From: an uncultured Eubacteriales bacterium
GTDB taxonomy: Bacteria; Bacillota; Clostridia; Christensenellales; Borkfalkiaceae
Direction of reading: 5' to 3'
Assembly (NCBI GenBank): GCA_949745625.1
Contig: CATJZR010000039.1
Coordinates: 1 to 9,550 of the forward strand
Length of the DNA: 9,550 nucleotides
Shown: positions 1 through 6,272 of the stretch, piece after piece
Position numbering within the stretch: the stretch's first letter is position 1
Layout: each line of letters opens with the position of its first letter
Made by a program: the position numbers and the translations under genes
Notes under the pieces: generated by a model
What the model was told of the DNA's origin: nothing
Seen by the model: only the letters and a program-made list of their open reading frames with translations
Databases searched by the model: none

Positions 1-308
1 TATAAAATGAACATCAGCTCGAAAACAAGCTGCATCAGACCTCTGAGCCATTGCTTCCTTGCAAGCTGGGAAAAGCCGAACACCAAAAAGGAGGTGCGCG
101 TTTTCCAGTCGCCGTATTTCATAGCCCTGCCTATCGTAAGCCCGATTCCCTTGAATTTAAGACCCTGTCTAATAAACCACTGCGGCAGTCTGACCTTGAA
201 AAAATTTATAAAAAGCAACGGAAAGTTTTTAAAGAACGTGACGAAACGGTATAAAAATTTCTGCCGACCCGTCATTCTCAGGTAATCCATTTCGGATACT
301 TGTTGCAT
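1..308 (-). CDS. MalF-type sugar ABC transporter permease, N-terminal part (runs off left edge)
   Basis: This is the first 102 codons of an inner-membrane permease of a carbohydrate ABC importer; the rest lies outside the window. The start ATG has a GGAGG ribosome binding site at 321-317, 8 nt upstream. The N-terminal 60 residues are basic and aromatic (around FVTFFKNFPLLFINFFK, residues 22-38). They are followed by GDWKTRTSFLVFGFSQLAR at 66-84, then a hydrophobic stretch from about 90. The GDxKTR...GFxxLAR..xxxGL pattern just before the first membrane segment is familiar from Firmicutes MalF-like permeases. The gene follows the binding-protein gene by 74 nt, so both should serve one importer. 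A partner MalG-like permease would be expected further left. The sugar cannot be read from this fragment; maltodextrin is inferred from the neighbouring malQ and pullulanase genes. Confidence 0.85.
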   Translation of the reverse strand, partial: MQQVSEMDYLRMTGRQKFLYRFVTFFKNFPLLFINFFKVRLPQWFIRQGLKFKGIGLTIGRAMKYGDWKTRTSFLVFGFSQLARKQWLRGLMQLVFELMFIL

Positions 309-335
309 TTAATTTTCCTCCATTTATCGGAATCG

Positions 336-357
336 GGGGCAAAGATAACTTTGCCCC
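336..357 (-). other. Intercistronic hairpin between binding-protein and permease genes
   Basis: A perfect 9-bp stem (GGGGCAAAG with CTTTGCCCC) closes a 4-nt ATAA loop. It lies 26 nt after the binding-protein stop and ends 15 nt before the permease ribosome binding site. No T-tract follows it on the minus strand, so it is not a full intrinsic terminator. A hairpin here probably protects the upstream mRNA from 3' decay or causes partial termination, giving more binding protein than permease, as the malE-malF intergenic repeats do in enteric bacteria. The function is inferred; the structure is read directly. Confidence 0.7.
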
Positions 358-382
358 TCTTCCAGTTTTGATTATTAGGACG

Positions 383-1654
383 TTATGCTTCAAGTCCTTT
401 AATAAGCTCGTCAAGTTTAGTTTTAAGGTTTTCCGAGTTTATAGCCCCCGTGCATATATCGCCCGAGAAGGTTTTAAGCACCGACCAATAGTTGTCGGGC
501 AGAGGTCCCTGTATGACCGCGTAATCCTTCTGCGAGAACAGCGCCTGCAACGCTACGTTTGCTTTAACGGCATCGGACTGCTGAACCTTGAGGTTAGAAG
601 GTCCTATCTGTAAGCTGTCGAACCTCTGCTGCTGAGCAGTTTCGCTTGCAAGGTACTGCGCAAGGCGGTGCGACTGGCTGACGTGCTTTGTATAGCCGTT
701 TACTGCGTACATCTTATATCCGATGAAAGGAGCCATACGGTATGTTCTGCCGTCAAGCGAGCTTGTGTACTGAGGGCACGCTGTTGCGGCGTAATTTTCA
801 CCGAGCGCGTTCTGGATTTTAGCCGCGTTCCACGTTCCCGTAATAACCGCGCCGAGGGTTCCCGCTTTAAGCTGCTGTTCGATTACGGAATCGTTACCGT
901 GCATGAAGCCGAAGCCCGCGCCGTTCTTGTCGTGAGTAACGTCGTAACCCGCCTGCGCGCCTATCTCGCCGATAGTATACGTAGTGCTTGCAACGCCGTT
1001 TACGTCAACAGCGTAGTCGTCGAAATTGCAGGTTGCGCTTAAAAGCTCGTCGCCGTCCCATTCCGTATCGTATTTGCCGCCCGCGCCGTAGAAGAGCGAG
1101 CCGAAGTACCACGCGCCGTCCGTTTCAAGCTGCATAATGAAATATTTGCGATTCTTCTTGCACGCCGCAAGGACGTCGCCGATATTCTGAGCCTGAGTCT
1201 CACTGATAACGCTGCTGTCGTAATACATAAAGTAACCGTTGTCTGCAGCGTACGGATAACCGTAGTACTTGTCGCCTATTCTGCCCGCCTCGACTGCAAG
1301 CGCGTCGTCGGTCGATTTGATTTTGTCGACCATTACGTCGCTGAGGAAGGAAAGACCGCCGCAGCCTTTAAGGTTCATAAGCTGGTCGTTCGCAAAGCCG
1401 TAAATGTCCGCGCTTGCCTGAGGGTCTACGCTGACCTGAGCGTAAGCGTTGTCCTCGCCGCATATACCGACATTGACTTCGAGGCCGAAATCCTCGTTTT
1501 CGGCAAGGAAGTCGTCTACCAGTTTCTTGACGAGAGTCTGCTGAGTCTGAGGAGCCCAGACGGTAATAGAGTCATTGCCGCAGCCTGTAAGCCCCATCGT
1601 CGCGCCCGCCGCAACCGTGCCGCAGGCAAGTAAAGCAAAAAGTTGTTTTTTCAT
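383..1654 (-). CDS. Sugar ABC transporter substrate-binding lipoprotein (MalE-like)
   Basis: A 423-residue extracellular solute-binding protein that would capture oligosaccharide, probably maltodextrin, and pass it to the MalF-type permease encoded next. The start at 1654 is chosen because GGAGG (1665-1661) sits 6 nt upstream and because it begins a classic lipoprotein signal: MKK, a hydrophobic core, then lipobox LTGC with the lipidated cysteine at residue 25. An in-frame ATG at 1747 would put 31 basic, non-signal residues in front and is rejected. The mature protein begins with SITVWAP, the usual first beta strand of family 1 binding proteins. It has YYGYPYAADNGYFMYYD in the hinge region (about 160-176), GAVITGTWNA near 270 and MAPFIGYKMYAVN near 310, all typical of MalE-like proteins. 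Length is normal for the family. Substrate is inferred from context; no strong promoter is visible directly upstream. Confidence 0.9.
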   Translation of the reverse strand: MKKQLFALLACGTVAAGATMGLTGCGNDSITVWAPQTQQTLVKKLVDDFLAENEDFGLEVNVGICGEDNAYAQVSVDPQASADIYGFANDQLMNLKGCGGLSFLSDVMVDKIKSTDDALAVEAGRIGDKYYGYPYAADNGYFMYYDSSVISETQAQNIGDVLAACKKNRKYFIMQLETDGAWYFGSLFYGAGGKYDTEWDGDELLSATCNFDDYAVDVNGVASTTYTIGEIGAQAGYDVTHDKNGAGFGFMHGNDSVIEQQLKAGTLGAVITGTWNAAKIQNALGENYAATACPQYTSSLDGRTYRMAPFIGYKMYAVNGYTKHVSQSHRLAQYLASETAQQQRFDSLQIGPSNLKVQQSDAVKANVALQALFSQKDYAVIQGPLPDNYWSVLKTFSGDICTGAINSENLKTKLDELIKGLEA

Positions 1655-1722
1655 TCTTTTCCTCCAAAATTTTATTTGAGTAATATATCCGTATAAAACG
1701 GCGCTATTAGTAAATGTTTTAT

Positions 1723-1755
1723 TGCGCAAGCCGCAAGACTTGCGCATTTGTTTTT
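1723..1755 (+). repeat. Hairpin in malQ-binding protein spacer with T-tract on the plus strand
   Basis: TGCGCAAG and CTTGCGCA form an 8-bp stem around an 8-nt loop, followed on the plus strand by TTTGTTTTT. Read on the plus strand it resembles an intrinsic terminator, yet no plus-strand gene precedes it. Read on the minus strand, the direction of the flanking genes, it is followed by ATAAAACATTT and would be a non-terminating intercistronic hairpin. It may stabilise the binding-protein mRNA or limit antisense transcription. Confidence 0.5.
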
Positions 1756-1769
1756 GCGAAAAAACAAAT
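1746..1769. repeat. A/T-rich perfect inverted repeat in malQ-binding protein spacer
   Basis: Two 10-nt arms (ATTTGTTTTT and AAAAACAAAT) are perfect reverse complements around GCGA. The repeat directly abuts the hairpin at 1723-1746. On the minus strand it lies 21 nt after the malQ stop codon. The stem is almost all A-U, so it is weak as RNA; it could equally be a protein-binding dyad. Together with the neighbouring hairpin it fills much of the 136-nt spacer, in which I see no convincing promoter. Confidence 0.45.
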
Positions 1770-1790
1770 ATTTCACGTTAAATTTTTAAT

Positions 1791-3302
1791 TTATATCCGG
1801 TTGGTTTTCATAGCGTTTTCCTTTAAAAAATCCATACATTCCTTAGAAAATTCGCCCTTTAAAAACCGCCAGCTCCAATTTTTGTCCGATACCGTAGACG
1901 GGAAATTCATTCTCGCCTCGCCGCCGAGCGCCAGAAGGTCGCAAAGAGGAATTATGACAGTCTTCGCTTTCGAAGCGAACGCCAGCCGAACCACGCTTTT
2001 GCACATCGTTTCGGAAGAGGTCAAATCCGCCTCTATCCCCGCTTTACGGCATTCCTCCCACAAATCCTTTTTATAGACTTCAAGCGCGCCGGCATCCAAA
2101 TCGTCTATGTACTGCCTGAGCGGGATATTGTCGTGAGTGCCTGTATAGCAAACGTAATTTTCGCTGTAATTCGAAGGCTTGTGTTCGTTATAAGGCCAGC
2201 CGTCGAAAGCGAACACGAGAACCTTCATACCGGGATAACCCACGTTTTTCATAAGCCGCCGAACGCCGTCGTCGATAAGCCCCAAATCCTCCGCAACTAT
2301 ATTCAAGCCGAGCTTGTCGGCAAACAGCTCTTCCTTAGGCCCGTCCATCCACTTGCCCTCGCGGGCGGTGGGCGCGTCGGGCGCAACCTCGTAATATCTG
2401 TCGAAGCCGCGGAAGTGGTCGATTCTTAAAATATCGAACAGCGCGAAACAGTCCGCAATACGCTTATTCCACCAGTCGTAGCCGTCAAGCCGCATTCTCT
2501 CCCAATCGTAAACGGGATTGCCCCAAAGCTGACCGTCCTCCGTAAACGCGTCGGGCGGGCAGCCTGCCACGCCGTAAGGCTTTCTGGCGCCGTCCATGCG
2601 GAACAGCTTATCGCCGTATTTCCACACCTCAACGCTGTCGTAAGCAATATAGAGCGGTATATCGCCCATTATCGAAATTCCCTTTTCGTTGGCGTAGCTT
2701 TTAAGCGCGTTCCACTGCTGCAAAAATTTGTACTGGGTGAAATGCCAGAAGCGCACCTCGTCGGCATTCTTTCTTATAAACGACTTAATTTTGCTTTCGT
2801 CGTAAACCCTGTACTCCTCGTCCCACTCTGTCCAGGCGCGGTGTCCGAATTTACATTTTAAAGCCATAAACACGGCAAAATCCGCAAATTCGCCCTTCTT
2901 TATGAATTTATCGAAATCCTTGCCGCCGTCAAAACGGCTGAAAGCCTTTTTCAAAAGCGCGATTTTGCCTATGAACTGCTTTCCGTAGTCCACGCGGCGG
3001 TCTACGGTTTTAAGGTCTGCCCTTTTTACCTCCGCAGCCGTCAACAGCCCTTCCTTTACGAGAAAAGCCAAATCAATAAAATAATAGTTCAGCGCGTTGG
3101 AAGAGCAAGACTGATAGGGGCTGTCGCCGTAATTGGTGGGATTAAGCGGCAACACCTGCCATACGCTCGCCTTGGATTTTTTAAGATAGTCCGCAAAAGC
3201 ATAAGCGTTTTTACCCAGCGTGCCTATACCCTCGGCAGAGGGCAGAGCCGAAATCGGCATCAATATTCCGTAATTTCTGTTGTTAGTTGACTGCATACCC
3301 AT
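1791..3302 (-). CDS. malQ: 4-alpha-glucanotransferase (amylomaltase, GH77)
   Basis: A 503-residue cytoplasmic enzyme that transfers alpha-1,4-glucan segments between maltodextrins, releasing glucose and building longer chains. GH77 signatures are complete: GILMPISALPSAEGIGTLG (12-30), WQVLPLNPTNYGDSPYQ (48-64), GDIPLYIAYDSVEVW (213-227), nucleophile Asp295 in RIDHFRG, acid/base Glu338 in IVAEDLG, third acidic residue Asp391 in YTGTHDN, and NWSWR at 475-479. Length matches the usual 500 or so. The residues after THDN are IPLRQYI, whereas the amylomaltases I recall have a DT..GW-like continuation; this is a local variant and not a loss of catalytic residues. The start at 3302 has only a weak GGGG element 7 nt upstream (3313-3310); an alternative ATG at 3296 has nothing better. 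It is transcribed divergently from the LacI-type regulator and carries a two-palindrome operator in its promoter. Confidence 0.95.
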   Translation of the reverse strand: MGMQSTNNRNYGILMPISALPSAEGIGTLGKNAYAFADYLKKSKASVWQVLPLNPTNYGDSPYQSCSSNALNYYFIDLAFLVKEGLLTAAEVKRADLKTVDRRVDYGKQFIGKIALLKKAFSRFDGGKDFDKFIKKGEFADFAVFMALKCKFGHRAWTEWDEEYRVYDESKIKSFIRKNADEVRFWHFTQYKFLQQWNALKSYANEKGISIMGDIPLYIAYDSVEVWKYGDKLFRMDGARKPYGVAGCPPDAFTEDGQLWGNPVYDWERMRLDGYDWWNKRIADCFALFDILRIDHFRGFDRYYEVAPDAPTAREGKWMDGPKEELFADKLGLNIVAEDLGLIDDGVRRLMKNVGYPGMKVLVFAFDGWPYNEHKPSNYSENYVCYTGTHDNIPLRQYIDDLDAGALEVYKKDLWEECRKAGIEADLTSSETMCKSVVRLAFASKAKTVIIPLCDLLALGGEARMNFPSTVSDKNWSWRFLKGEFSKECMDFLKENAMKTNRI

Positions 3303-3332
3303 ACGACTGCCCCGCGCGAAAAATTTAATTAT

Positions 3333-3346
3333 TATTTTCGAAAATA
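3333..3346. promoter_or_regulatory. Operator palindrome O1 at malQ start site (probable LacI-family site)
   Basis: TATTTTCGAAAATA is a perfect 14-bp palindrome with a central CG, the usual centre of LacI-family operators. Its axis lies at about +1 of the malQ transcript, so bound repressor would block initiation. A second palindrome is centred 23 bp away at 3362/3363. Assignment to the adjacent regulator is inference. Confidence 0.7.
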
Positions 3347-3373
3347 TTATATCATATTTTTCGAATAAGTCAA
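3346..3373 (-). promoter_or_regulatory. malQ promoter
   Basis: On the minus strand the -35 box TTGACT (3373-3368) and the perfect -10 box TATAAT (3351-3346) are separated by 16 nt. Transcription should start near 3340, leaving a leader of about 37 nt before malQ. The box sequences and spacer length are the same as in the pullulanase promoter, and both contain CG-centred palindromes at equivalent positions. Confidence 0.85.
3357..3368. promoter_or_regulatory. Operator palindrome O2 in malQ promoter spacer
   Basis: TTTTTCGAATAA is an imperfect palindrome with a TTCGAA core, lying between the -35 and -10 boxes. Its centre is 23 bp, about two helical turns, from O1, so two dimers would sit on the same face of the DNA. 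Confidence 0.6.
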
Positions 3374-3438
3374 AGGATTTTTATATAAAATATATCAATT
3401 TTTGTAAAGTTTTTTCATTTGCGGTAAATCGAGATTGC

Positions 3439-3467
3439 TTGACAATAACCTTACTTAAATATATAAT
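3439..3467 (+). promoter_or_regulatory. Promoter of the LacI-family regulator gene
   Basis: TTGACA (3439-3444) and TATAAT (3462-3467), both perfect consensus, are separated by the ideal 17 nt. Transcription should start near 3474, giving a leader of about 75 nt. The malQ operator pair lies about 70 bp upstream of the -35 box. No CG-centred palindrome overlaps this promoter, so autoregulation, if present, would need looping or another site. Confidence 0.88.
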
Positions 3468-3549
3468 TAAAAGCATAATAATAGTTGCGGATGCTGAAAA
3501 ATACTCCTGCGACGCCGCACAATCAGTATATTGAAAACGGAGCACGCAA

Positions 3550-4536
3550 ATGACGATAAAAGAGATTTCGGAAGCCCTGAACGTATCGATAAGCACTGTT
3601 TCGAAAGCGCTTAACGACGCAACGGATATTGCCGAGGACACCAAGCAACGCATAAGGCAGTACGCGGAAAACAGCGGTTACCGTTTAAAGTCTAAGGAAG
3701 GCGGCACGCGCCGTATTCTTGCGCTGTACGAAAGGGTTGACAGCGACACCCGCAACAATATTTTGAACCACGTTATTACCGCTTTTTCCGATATAGCGAT
3801 AGCTCACAATTACGAGGTGGTGTTAGACTACGTTGCAACAAAGCCCGACGACTTCGTTTTAAGCGACTTTTTAAAGCAAAACAATTTCAGCGCGGTGTTT
3901 ATTTTGGGAATGAACTTCAAAAGCCGAGTATATAAGCAGCTGCGCAGCCTTACGGTCCCCGCGGTGCTTTTTGATAACCACGTTTCCGACGCGCCGCTTA
4001 TCGGCTCGGTTTCAAGCGAAAACACCAGCGCAATAGTTACGGCGGTAAAATACCTTAACAAGCGCGGACATACGCGCATAGGTCTTGTAACGGGCGAAAA
4101 TGAATCGCTTGTTTCGGCGGAAAGGCTTGCCGGCTATGTTTTGGGGCTTGCGCGCGTAGGGCTGAATTTTAACAACGACTATGTTTATTACGGCGATTTT
4201 ACCAAAGAGTCGGGCGAACAGGCGGCTACGTTCTTCGACGAAACCGACGTAAGCGCGGTAATAAGCTGCTCTGACATTATGGCAATGGGGCTTATAGACG
4301 GGCTTACCGCATGCGGGAAATGCGTGCCCGACGATATTTCGGTAATCGGATTTGACGATTTAAGCTTACTGAAATTTACGCCTTACAATCTTACGACCAT
4401 GAAACAGAAGTTCGACAAAATGGGGCAGGCGGCGTTTATGCAGATTAAGGACATGCTTGACGGCAGACAGGCGCAAAACGTAATGATACCCTGCAAGCTT
4501 GTAGAACGCGGCACCGTAGCCGACGCAAACAAATAA
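3550..4536 (+). CDS. LacI-family transcriptional regulator, probable maltodextrin-operon repressor
   Basis: A 328-residue DNA-binding regulator with the standard two-part LacI layout. The N-terminal helix-turn-helix is TIKEISEALNVSISTVSKAL (2-21). A periplasmic-binding-protein-like sensor domain runs from about 55 to the end, with VSSENTSAIVTAVKYLNKRGH near 153, VIGFDDLSLLKF and LTTMKQKFDKMG near the C-terminus. The start is supported by GGAG (3539-3542) 7 nt upstream. An unusual point is the linker after GYR (43-45): it reads LKSKEGGTRR and lacks the family's usual PN..A..L hinge helix, and is several residues shorter. It sits between two operons whose promoters share the same paired palindromes, so it most likely represses malQ and pullulanase until a maltodextrin-type inducer binds. 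The effector is inferred. Confidence 0.9.
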   Translation: MTIKEISEALNVSISTVSKALNDATDIAEDTKQRIRQYAENSGYRLKSKEGGTRRILALYERVDSDTRNNILNHVITAFSDIAIAHNYEVVLDYVATKPDDFVLSDFLKQNNFSAVFILGMNFKSRVYKQLRSLTVPAVLFDNHVSDAPLIGSVSSENTSAIVTAVKYLNKRGHTRIGLVTGENESLVSAERLAGYVLGLARVGLNFNNDYVYYGDFTKESGEQAATFFDETDVSAVISCSDIMAMGLIDGLTACGKCVPDDISVIGFDDLSLLKFTPYNLTTMKQKFDKMGQAAFMQIKDMLDGRQAQNVMIPCKLVERGTVADANK

Positions 4537-4544
4537 CTAATTTT

Positions 4545-4583
4545 AAGCGCAGCCTCTGCAATACGCAGAGGCTGCGCTTTTAT
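4545..4583 (+). terminator. Intrinsic terminator of the regulator gene
   Basis: A perfect 15-bp stem (left arm AAGCGCAGCCTCTGC, right arm 4565-4579) closes a 5-nt AATAC loop and is followed by a short T run. It begins 9 nt after the regulator stop codon. On the minus strand the stem is followed by AAAATTAG, so it acts mainly on the plus strand. Confidence 0.9.
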
Positions 4584-4597
4584 CCCCTCCCGAACAA

Positions 4598-4627
4598 AGA
4601 AACACGCCGCAGGCAATGCCTGCGGCG
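4598..4627 (-). terminator. Intrinsic terminator of the pullulanase operon
   Basis: A 10-bp stem (CGCCGCAGGC with GCCTGCGGCG, 4605-4627) and a 3-nt loop lie 11 nt after the stop codon of the lipoprotein gene. On the minus strand the stem is followed by TGTTTCTTTG, a modest T-rich tail. With the terminator at 4545 it separates two convergent transcription units. Confidence 0.8.
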
Positions 4628-4638
4628 GTTATCTTTAT

Positions 4639-6207
4639 TTAAGCTTTTACGCCCGTAATTCTGTAATTAGAAAGGTTAAGAGTAATAGTCCACGCACCGG
4701 TCGAAGTAATCATAAAATTACCGTTTTTGCTTTCTTCACCGTACCAATCCAAATCGCCTACGCCGTTAAGCTCGGTACCCCATACTGCTTTAACCGCAGC
4801 AATGTTTCCCTCACCCATCCAATCGTATTGCGCGCTTACGTCCGTGAAATTGTAAGTTACGGTATAAACGCCTTCGGTCTCGGTAGCCTCTAACGCAGGG
4901 GTCACGCCTGCCTTAATAGCGAAGTTAAGTTTATCATCGCCGTCCATAAACGTACCTACGAGATAGTAACCGTATTTTTCAACTTTAATCGTGTTGGTTT
5001 CGGGGTCATACTTAACTGCCCAGGTACCTGCCGTCAACGCAACGTCGCTGCCCGCAGAATACTTGTCAGCGTCGGTTAAACCGAGCTTGTTGTACGATTT
5101 GATTTCCTCATTCTTTTCAACCGTTATTTTAGCAGTCCAAGAACCGTCTGCCTGTTCGGTCATAGCATAGTCGGGCGTTGTTGCAGTAGCTACGTTCCAG
5201 TTGTTTATCGTACCGATAAGATACATTTCGAAAGCGTTTTCGGTAACGGTTACGGAACCGCCCGTTTCGGTTGCGGTCTTATTTTCGGTAAACACTATGT
5301 TGTACTTGCCTTCCTTTAACAGTATGCAGGTATAAGTATTTTTATTGGCAAAGTCCTTGACTTCCTTTATTATAACGCCCTCGCTTGCAACGGGTGCATA
5401 AGTCTTGCCGTCGCGGTCGTTAAGGATGCAAACAGCCGCATATTGTCCGGCAGCATTACCGTCCTCGTCGTCGGCAATGGTACCGTCCGCATTGCGGTAA
5501 AGAGAAGCAGCCGTCACGTTGAGCTTGCAGGTCCAGGTGGTTGCTTGACCTTCCACTACGTTTTCAACCATTTCAATCTTTGCGTTTGAACCGAAGCTGT
5601 TCATATCGCCGATAGCGTACATATCGTAATCTACGGTTATCGAAGATTCTTTTTTAACCGAAATTACGGGGTTGTTGTCCGTGTTTGACTTGGTTTTAAG
5701 CGTGAAGGTATATCTGCCCTCCTGTCCCTTTGCAAGCGCGATATTGTTGAAAGCGCCGTTATCCTCTGCCGTGGTAAATACAGTTTCACCGTTTATTTTA
5801 TACACGGTGTCGCCGTCGGAGCCCTCTATCCCTTCAAGGTGCTGCATGCCTACCTGACGAGCCCAGGGGACGTCCTTTTCGTCCTCGGTTTCCTTATAAA
5901 GGAACTTAAACGCAAGTCCCGTGCCTACGTTGCCCGCATAAATGTCAAGCGAAAGAGTAAACACGTTCTCGTTCGTAACGGTCGTGTCGCGGGTGAACGC
6001 GTACGTCGAATTGTTCTGGTCCCAGCCCTGGTCCTTTAAAGTACCCTTGCTGTCCTTACCTACCGCGTACCAGATTCTCGTATCCTCTACGAAACCGTTA
6101 GGATCGCCGCCGGGGTCTTTTTCGTCTCCGCAAGCGGCAAACATTGCGCCGCCGCCGACTACCATTGCACAGGTCAAAGCGAGTGCAGCCAACTTTTTGA
6201 TTTTCAT
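4639..6207 (-). CDS. Multi-module beta-rich surface lipoprotein, candidate starch-binding protein (SusE/F-like modules)
   Basis: A 522-residue lipoprotein: MKIKK, hydrophobic core, lipobox FAAC with lipidated Cys26, then a Gly/Asp/Pro linker. Start is fixed by GGAGG (6218-6214) 6 nt upstream. The mature part looks like four tandem beta-sandwich modules, about 43-188, 190-322, 324-411 and 411-522. Three begin with a Y..Y-(A/L)-(I/V)-G motif (DMYAIGDMNSF, EMYLIGTINNW, YYLVGTFMDG), and all end with a G-x-(W/Y)-x-(I/F)-x strand pair such as GTWAVKYDPETNTIKV and GAWTITLNLSNYRITGV. This resembles SusE/SusF or CBM-type starch-binding repeats. There are no catalytic motifs. It follows the pullulanase by 65 nt and precedes a terminator, so it is probably co-expressed and holds starch or maltodextrin at the surface for that enzyme. 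Lipoprotein and repeats are seen; ligand and family are inferred. Confidence 0.75.
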   Translation of the reverse strand: MKIKKLAALALTCAMVVGGGAMFAACGDEKDPGGDPNGFVEDTRIWYAVGKDSKGTLKDQGWDQNNSTYAFTRDTTVTNENVFTLSLDIYAGNVGTGLAFKFLYKETEDEKDVPWARQVGMQHLEGIEGSDGDTVYKINGETVFTTAEDNGAFNNIALAKGQEGRYTFTLKTKSNTDNNPVISVKKESSITVDYDMYAIGDMNSFGSNAKIEMVENVVEGQATTWTCKLNVTAASLYRNADGTIADDEDGNAAGQYAAVCILNDRDGKTYAPVASEGVIIKEVKDFANKNTYTCILLKEGKYNIVFTENKTATETGGSVTVTENAFEMYLIGTINNWNVATATTPDYAMTEQADGSWTAKITVEKNEEIKSYNKLGLTDADKYSAGSDVALTAGTWAVKYDPETNTIKVEKYGYYLVGTFMDGDDKLNFAIKAGVTPALEATETEGVYTVTYNFTDVSAQYDWMGEGNIAAVKAVWGTELNGVGDLDWYGEESKNGNFMITSTGAWTITLNLSNYRITGVKA

Positions 6208-6272
6208 TTTTTTCCTCCAAGAAAAATATTTGTTTTAAACGCAGCCCTTACCGGGCAGAAGTTTCTGTAATT

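Noticed and set aside
229..414. Minus-strand reading frame across the binding protein/permease junction
   Set aside because: It is out of frame with both genes, spans the hairpin and the permease ribosome binding site, and has no ribosome binding site of its own.
668..1042. Plus-strand open frame antisense to the binding protein
   Set aside because: It is a shadow of the GC-rich third positions of the real gene and has no recognisable protein features.
1655..1747. N-terminal extension of the binding protein to an upstream ATG at 1747
   Set aside because: The extra 31 residues precede a standard lipoprotein signal, the internal ATG at 1654 has an ideal GGAGG site, and the extension overlaps the spacer hairpin.
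3333..3373. Reading the palindromes as CcpA catabolite-response elements
   Set aside because: They have the central CG but not the TG..A....T..CA outer pattern of such sites, and the local regulator explains them better.
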